Shown here: positions 6,656-9,790 of the stretch, piece by piece
How positions within the stretch are numbered: position 1 is the stretch's first letter
Layout: each line of letters starts with the position of its first letter
NCBI GenBank assembly: GCA_007124075.1
Contig: SLFV01000142.1
Coordinates: 1 to 9,790, forward strand
Reading direction: 5' to 3'
DNA length: 9,790 nucleotides
Origin: Roseimaritima sp.
Lineage (GTDB): Bacteria > Planctomycetota > Planctomycetia > Pirellulales > Pirellulaceae
Notes under the pieces: model-generated
Told to the model about the DNA's origin: nothing
Seen by the model: the letters and a program-made list of their open reading frames with translations, nothing else
The model's database searches: none
Made by a program: the position numbers and the translations under genes

Positions 6656-6910
6656 ATGCGTCTACTACTGATCATCGCCTTGACGGTCGCTCCGCTAACA
6701 ATGGGTTGCAACCATCGTCCGCTGTGTGCTCCCCCAGGATCGATCGCGTCCCAGCAGTCGCGGGCGGTCGTCCATGACCCCTTCCCGCAAAACGACATGG
6801 GGGCGATTGAGTACGCCGGTCGCCCGCGGGAGTATCAAAAACCACTCCCCGAGCCCGTTAGGAATCAGCTTTACCGCGACGCCGTCTCGGGATCGGCGTG
6901 GGGTCGTTAG
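6656..6910 (+). CDS. Small exported, possibly lipidated protein of planctomycete type
   Basis: 84 residues of unknown function. The N-terminus MRLLLIIALTVAPLTMGC is a short signal peptide ending in a Cys at residue 18. LTMGC resembles a lipobox, but Thr rather than Leu/Val/Ile sits at -3, so lipidation is uncertain. The mature part has CAPPGSI, then RAVVHDPFPQNDMG, then GRPREYQKPLPEPVRNQLYRD. I recall this order (PPG, then R-A-V-x-D-P-[YF]-P-x-N-D-x-G, then GRPR-[ED]-[YF]) from short "membrane or secreted" hypothetical proteins in planctomycetes. It has no enzymatic motif and no further membrane segment. The ATG at 6656 lacks a strong ribosome binding site. It may be transcribed alone, since the next gene starts 100 bases downstream. 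Confidence 0.8.
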   Translation: MRLLLIIALTVAPLTMGCNHRPLCAPPGSIASQQSRAVVHDPFPQNDMGAIEYAGRPREYQKPLPEPVRNQLYRDAVSGSAWGR

Positions 6911-7010
6911 CAAAGAGCGCTACAGGTCAAACGGATCGTCTGCTATGGTACAGTGTTGATTAGTGCTTGAAGTTTTTTTTGCTGACATTCCGTTTTCCCC
7001 AACTGCACCC

Positions 7011-8303
7011 ATGGCGAAACGACGCTTTACCTCATCACGTTCTGGCCGAGCGGTGCCGTCCGGATCGCTGCAAGGCCAGCAGCGTCTGCAACGTGTGCTG
7101 GCGGCGGCCGATTTTGGCAGTCGACGGCAATGCGAGCAGTTGATCACGGCTGGACGCGTGGAAGTCGATGGACAGATAGTGACCCAATTGGGGACGCGAG
7201 TCGATCCGCTGATCAGCAAGATTTACGTGGACGGCACGTTGGTAAAATCCGCAAAACCGGTGTACTTTGCTCTGCATAAGCCTACCGGAGTGGTCTCCAG
7301 CACCCGCGACCCCGAGGGGCGACCGCGGGTTATTGATTTATTGCCCCCCGACCAACGTCTCTTTCCCGTCGGTCGCCTGGACCTGCACAGCGAAGGGTTG
7401 ATGCTGCTGACCAACGACGGTGCCCTGACCGATCAGTTGACCCACCCGCGGTACGGGGTACAAAAGGTGTATCTCGTGACAGTTGCGGGAGAGGTGACGG
7501 CGGAGGCGATGCGTCGGATGCGGGAAGGCATCTACATTGCCGAAGGGAGGGTCCGAGTCGATGGGGCGCGCGTCCTGCGGGCGCGGCCCCGGGCAACCGA
7601 GATGGAAATTCGGTTGCGGGAAGGAAAGAATCGTGAAATCCGCCGCATTTTGGCCTCGCTAGGACATAAGGTCCAGAAACTGAAACGGGTCGCGATTGGA
7701 TCGTTGCGATTGGGCGAGTTGCCCAGGGGTGCGTACCGACAATTAACCTCCCTGGAAATTAGCAAACTGAAAGCCGATGCGTCTGCTGCAGCTAACGCGG
7801 CCCCCTTACCTCGTGGTTCTGCCACGAAGGGGGCGGGGCAGCGAGCGGCTAAATCGTCGGGCGGTCGATCGAACGCTCGATCGGTCGCTGCCAAGGGCAG
7901 GCGTACCGGGGCGGCGGTGGAGCGGGGACCGTTGACCGATCCGCCTTCCGTGTCAAGCGACTCGCTCCCTGACGACCTGCTGGGCAGCGGTCCCTATCGT
8001 GCTCGCACAGGCTCCGTCATTGGCGAGCAGCCCGGTGCCGACGCGGTCCAGCCGCCTGCCCCTGCCCGACGTTCGCGAAAGAAGGTTGTAGGTCGAAAAA
8101 CGACTTCGCAGGGGACCCCAAGACCGATCACCCGTGGTCGATCCACCACCGCACGGCGCAAACCCGGTGCTAAAAAACGCTCGCCTGCCCCATCCGCCAA
8201 CCGTGGTAGTTCCGACCGCGTTACGCGCAGTGGTCTTCCGGACAAACGTTCGCGCCGTGGTGCGGCAGCCCCGCACGCCCGCAAGAAGCGAGGTCCGCGA
8301 TGA
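7011..8303 (+). CDS. RsuA/RluB-family rRNA pseudouridine synthase with long basic tail
   Basis: Converts a uridine of ribosomal RNA to pseudouridine; the RluB target in 23S rRNA is the best guess, but RluE/RluF/RsuA-type specificity cannot be excluded. It is 430 residues from the ATG at 7011; a GTG at 6963 would add 16 residues with no family similarity. Residues 25-75 are an S4 RNA-binding domain (RLQRVLAAADFGSRRQCEQL, AGRVEVDG). Residues about 85-250 are the catalytic domain: HKPTGVVSS, GRLDLHSEGLMLLTNDG with catalytic Asp 124, and EGKNREIRRILASLGHKV. Residues from about 255 to the end are a disordered tail rich in Lys, Arg, Ser, Ala and Pro, with blocks such as RRSRKKVVGRK and ARKKRGPR. 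The E. coli enzyme is about 290 residues, so this tail is unusually long. The stop overlaps the pyrK start. Confidence 0.93.
   Translation: MAKRRFTSSRSGRAVPSGSLQGQQRLQRVLAAADFGSRRQCEQLITAGRVEVDGQIVTQLGTRVDPLISKIYVDGTLVKSAKPVYFALHKPTGVVSSTRDPEGRPRVIDLLPPDQRLFPVGRLDLHSEGLMLLTNDGALTDQLTHPRYGVQKVYLVTVAGEVTAEAMRRMREGIYIAEGRVRVDGARVLRARPRATEMEIRLREGKNREIRRILASLGHKVQKLKRVAIGSLRLGELPRGAYRQLTSLEISKLKADASAAANAAPLPRGSATKGAGQRAAKSSGGRSNARSVAAKGRRTGAAVERGPLTDPPSVSSDSLPDDLLGSGPYRARTGSVIGEQPGADAVQPPAPARRSRKKVVGRKTTSQGTPRPITRGRSTTARRKPGAKKRSPAPSANRGSSDRVTRSGLPDKRSRRGAAAPHARKKRGPR
8290..8294 (+). promoter_or_regulatory. Shine-Dalgarno site of pyrK inside the preceding gene
   Basis: GAGGT followed by 5 bases and then ATG at 8300. 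It lies within the last codons of the pseudouridine synthase gene and fits translational coupling across the ATGA overlap. Confidence 0.5.
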
Positions 8304-9187
8304 GCTCGAATCCGGTTCAGGCTGCCCATTACGCCGATCGCATGCAGCAGATCGACGCACCGGTGTTGCTGAATCATCAGATGGCGCGCGACACGTTTCT
8401 CATTCGTCTTGCTGCTCCAGAGATCGCAGCAAGCGTCGTTCCGGGGCAGTTCGTTATGGCGAGGATTGCGCACCTGGACGATCCGTTGATTGGTCGCGCG
8501 CTTGCGGTCTACAACATCGGCAATGATCCCTTGGGAAACCCCGCGACGATCGATCTGGTTTACATCCGCAAAGGGAAGCTGACCTCGTCCCTCTCCCGGG
8601 CTGCGATCGGCAGCACGGTCACGATCTGGGGACCGTTGGGCAACGGGTTCTCCAGTCAAACTTGCCAGCACTTGATTATGGTCGCGGGAGGAATCGGCCA
8701 GACGCCGTTCGTTTTGCTGGCGCAGGAAGCACTGGGGCTACGGTCTTTTCCCGGCCGACCCGCGGGTTGGGCTGACCGGGTCACGTTGATTTATGGGGCG
8801 CGGACCGCGGAACTGCTGGCGGGGGTCGCGGATTTTCAGGCCTGTGGGGTCGATGTTCGGTTATGCACGGACGACGGCAGTCGGGGCAGCCAGATGTTGG
8901 CACCGGAACTGCTTGCCAAAATGCTGCGATCCGAGTTTGCGGAGGCTCAATCCCGGTCCGTCGTGAGGGTGGCATGCTGTGGACCCGAGATCATGATGCG
9001 ACGCGTCGCTGAATTGTGTGCCCAATTGGCGGTCCGCTGCGAGGTGTCCCTGGAAACGCCGATGGCGTGTGGGATTGGGATCTGTTTTTCTTGCGTGGCG
9101 AAGGTTCGTCAAGCCGGTGGGCAGTGGGATTACAAACGGACCTGTGTGGAAGGTCCTGTATTTTCGGCTGACAAGATTGACTGGTAG
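8300..9187 (+). CDS. pyrK: Dihydroorotate dehydrogenase B, electron-transfer subunit
   Basis: FAD and [2Fe-2S] protein that passes electrons from PyrD-bound FMN to NAD+ in class 1B dihydroorotate dehydrogenase, the fourth step of UMP synthesis. It is 295 residues and cytoplasmic. Residues 15-110 are an FAD-binding barrel with PGQFVMARI and the flavin-binding RALAVYNI (66-73). Residues 120-245 are a nucleotide-binding domain with VAGGIGQTP (128-136), LIYGARTAELL and CCGPEIMM. The C-terminal cluster ligands are Cys 257, 262, 265 and 282 (CGIGICFSC, then KRTCVEGPVF), spaced C-x4-C-x2-C-x16-C as in PyrK. The MACGIGICFSC sequence separates it from other ferredoxin-reductase relatives. The start overlaps the previous stop as ATGA, indicating translational coupling. 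No pyrD is in this window; the catalytic subunit must be encoded elsewhere or downstream. Confidence 0.93.
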   Translation: MSSNPVQAAHYADRMQQIDAPVLLNHQMARDTFLIRLAAPEIAASVVPGQFVMARIAHLDDPLIGRALAVYNIGNDPLGNPATIDLVYIRKGKLTSSLSRAAIGSTVTIWGPLGNGFSSQTCQHLIMVAGGIGQTPFVLLAQEALGLRSFPGRPAGWADRVTLIYGARTAELLAGVADFQACGVDVRLCTDDGSRGSQMLAPELLAKMLRSEFAEAQSRSVVRVACCGPEIMMRRVAELCAQLAVRCEVSLETPMACGIGICFSCVAKVRQAGGQWDYKRTCVEGPVFSADKIDW

Positions 9188-9190
9188 CGG

Positions 9191-9790
9191 ATGAATCGCG
9201 AGCTCCAATGGCAAACGCAGCTCAGCCAAACCATGCAGGCCGACCGCCATCGCTTGCGAAAAATGAAGCAGCGGCTCAAGCGGTTGCAACCCGATACCGC
9301 GTCTTACCAACACCTGGCTGCGGAATTTCAGCAACGCCTGGCCGTTAGTGCCGACTTGCTGCGGAAACGCCGAGCGCTTTGTCCACGACTGGAATCGCCC
9401 GCGGATCTGCCAATCACTGCCTACCGACAGCGGATCGTCGATTTGCTGCACGAACGACAGGTTCTGGTTGTTTGCGGCGAAACCGGCAGTGGGAAAAGCA
9501 CGCAGTTGCCGAAATACTGCTTGGAAGCGGGCTTGGGCCGCGCGGCGATGATCGGACATACGCAACCGCGACGCCTGGCGGCACGTTCGATCGCCGCTCG
9601 CTTGCAGCAGGAACTGGAGTGCCCGCCAGCGGTCGGCTGCAAAATCAGATTCGCGGACGATACCGCCGATGATACGCTGGTCAAACTGATGACCGATGGA
9701 ATCCTGCTGGCCGAAACGCAAAGCGATCACTACTTAGATCGCTACGACGCCATCATCATTGACGAAGCCCACGAACGTTCGCTGAATATC
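9191..9790 (+). CDS. hrpA: HrpA-type DEAH-box ATP-dependent RNA helicase, N-terminal part (cut by right edge)
   Basis: ATP-dependent RNA helicase of the bacterial HrpA group, acting on mRNA or ribosomes. The ATG at 9191 lies 3 bases after the pyrK stop; 200 residues are present and the frame is open at the window edge (the family is usually over 1000 residues). Residues 1-65 are a basic, helical leader (LRKMKQRLKRLQ) as in E. coli HrpA, and PITAYRQRIVDLL precedes the helicase core. Motifs: Walker A GETGSGKST (96-104), Ia QPRRLAARS (125-133), LMTDGILLAE (166-175) and DEAHERSLNI (191-200), the last just before the edge. This order is diagnostic for DEAH/RHA helicases. HrpB is less likely because of the N-terminal extension and the KIRFAD sequence. 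No ribosome binding site is evident, so it is probably translated by coupling with pyrK. Confidence 0.92.
   Translation, partial: MNRELQWQTQLSQTMQADRHRLRKMKQRLKRLQPDTASYQHLAAEFQQRLAVSADLLRKRRALCPRLESPADLPITAYRQRIVDLLHERQVLVVCGETGSGKSTQLPKYCLEAGLGRAAMIGHTQPRRLAARSIAARLQQELECPPAVGCKIRFADDTADDTLVKLMTDGILLAETQSDHYLDRYDAIIIDEAHERSLNI

Noticed and set aside
6418..6798. 126-codon minus-strand ORF
   Set aside because: It overlaps the exported-protein gene antisense and has mixed composition; it does not look coding.
6941..6949. Extended -10-like TGCTATGGT upstream of the pseudouridine synthase
   Set aside because: There is no matching -35 hexamer at 16-18 bases, which is too weak to list as a promoter.
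7994..8671. 225-codon minus-strand ORF
   Set aside because: It is antisense to the basic tail of the pseudouridine synthase and to pyrK. The Arg-rich composition mirrors the opposite strand.
8861..9730. 289-codon minus-strand ORF
   Set aside because: It spans the pyrK-hrpA junction antisense to both motif-rich genes; composition is typical of a shadow frame.

Overview
This window looks like ordinary chromosomal DNA from a planctomycete, most likely of the Rhodopirellula/Pirellula group. The reasons are moderate-to-high GC, few Shine-Dalgarno sites, a small secreted protein of a type seen in planctomycetes, a glycosyltransferase close to planctomycete GT4 proteins, and a cloverleaf-shaped dispersed repeat. 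The lineage is an inference from remembered protein families, not from a search. No phage, plasmid, CRISPR, rRNA or tRNA genes were seen.

Left part (1-2503): the 5' portion of rny (RNase Y) runs leftward off the window edge. A possible small leftward ORF of unknown function (908-1144) lies upstream of it. tilS (tRNA-Ile lysidine synthase) is divergent and runs rightward. Both named genes belong to core RNA metabolism.

Middle part (2504-6328): a cytoplasmic GT4 glycosyltransferase is followed by a membrane-anchored hexapeptide-repeat acyltransferase, a pairing typical of surface polysaccharide synthesis and decoration. Between them sits an imperfect inverted repeat with three mini-hairpins in its loop. 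It supplies the last residues and stop codon of the glycosyltransferase. A good sigma70-like promoter follows it. Next is a REC plus HD-GYP response regulator, predicted to hydrolyse cyclic-di-GMP, which may control surface or biofilm traits. Its HD-GYP domain carries an extra copy of one metal-histidine segment.

Right part (6329-9790): a small predicted exported protein, then a tight rightward cluster. The cluster is an RsuA/RluB-family pseudouridine synthase with a very long basic tail, pyrK (electron-transfer subunit of dihydroorotate dehydrogenase) overlapping it by 4 bases, and the start of an HrpA-type DEAH RNA helicase 3 bases later, cut by the window edge. The close packing suggests one transcript joining rRNA modification, pyrimidine synthesis and RNA remodelling.

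I see no convincing wholly new system. The items most worth a second look are the cloverleaf repeat forming a protein C-terminus, the duplicated histidine segment in the HD-GYP domain, and the disordered basic tail of the pseudouridine synthase.
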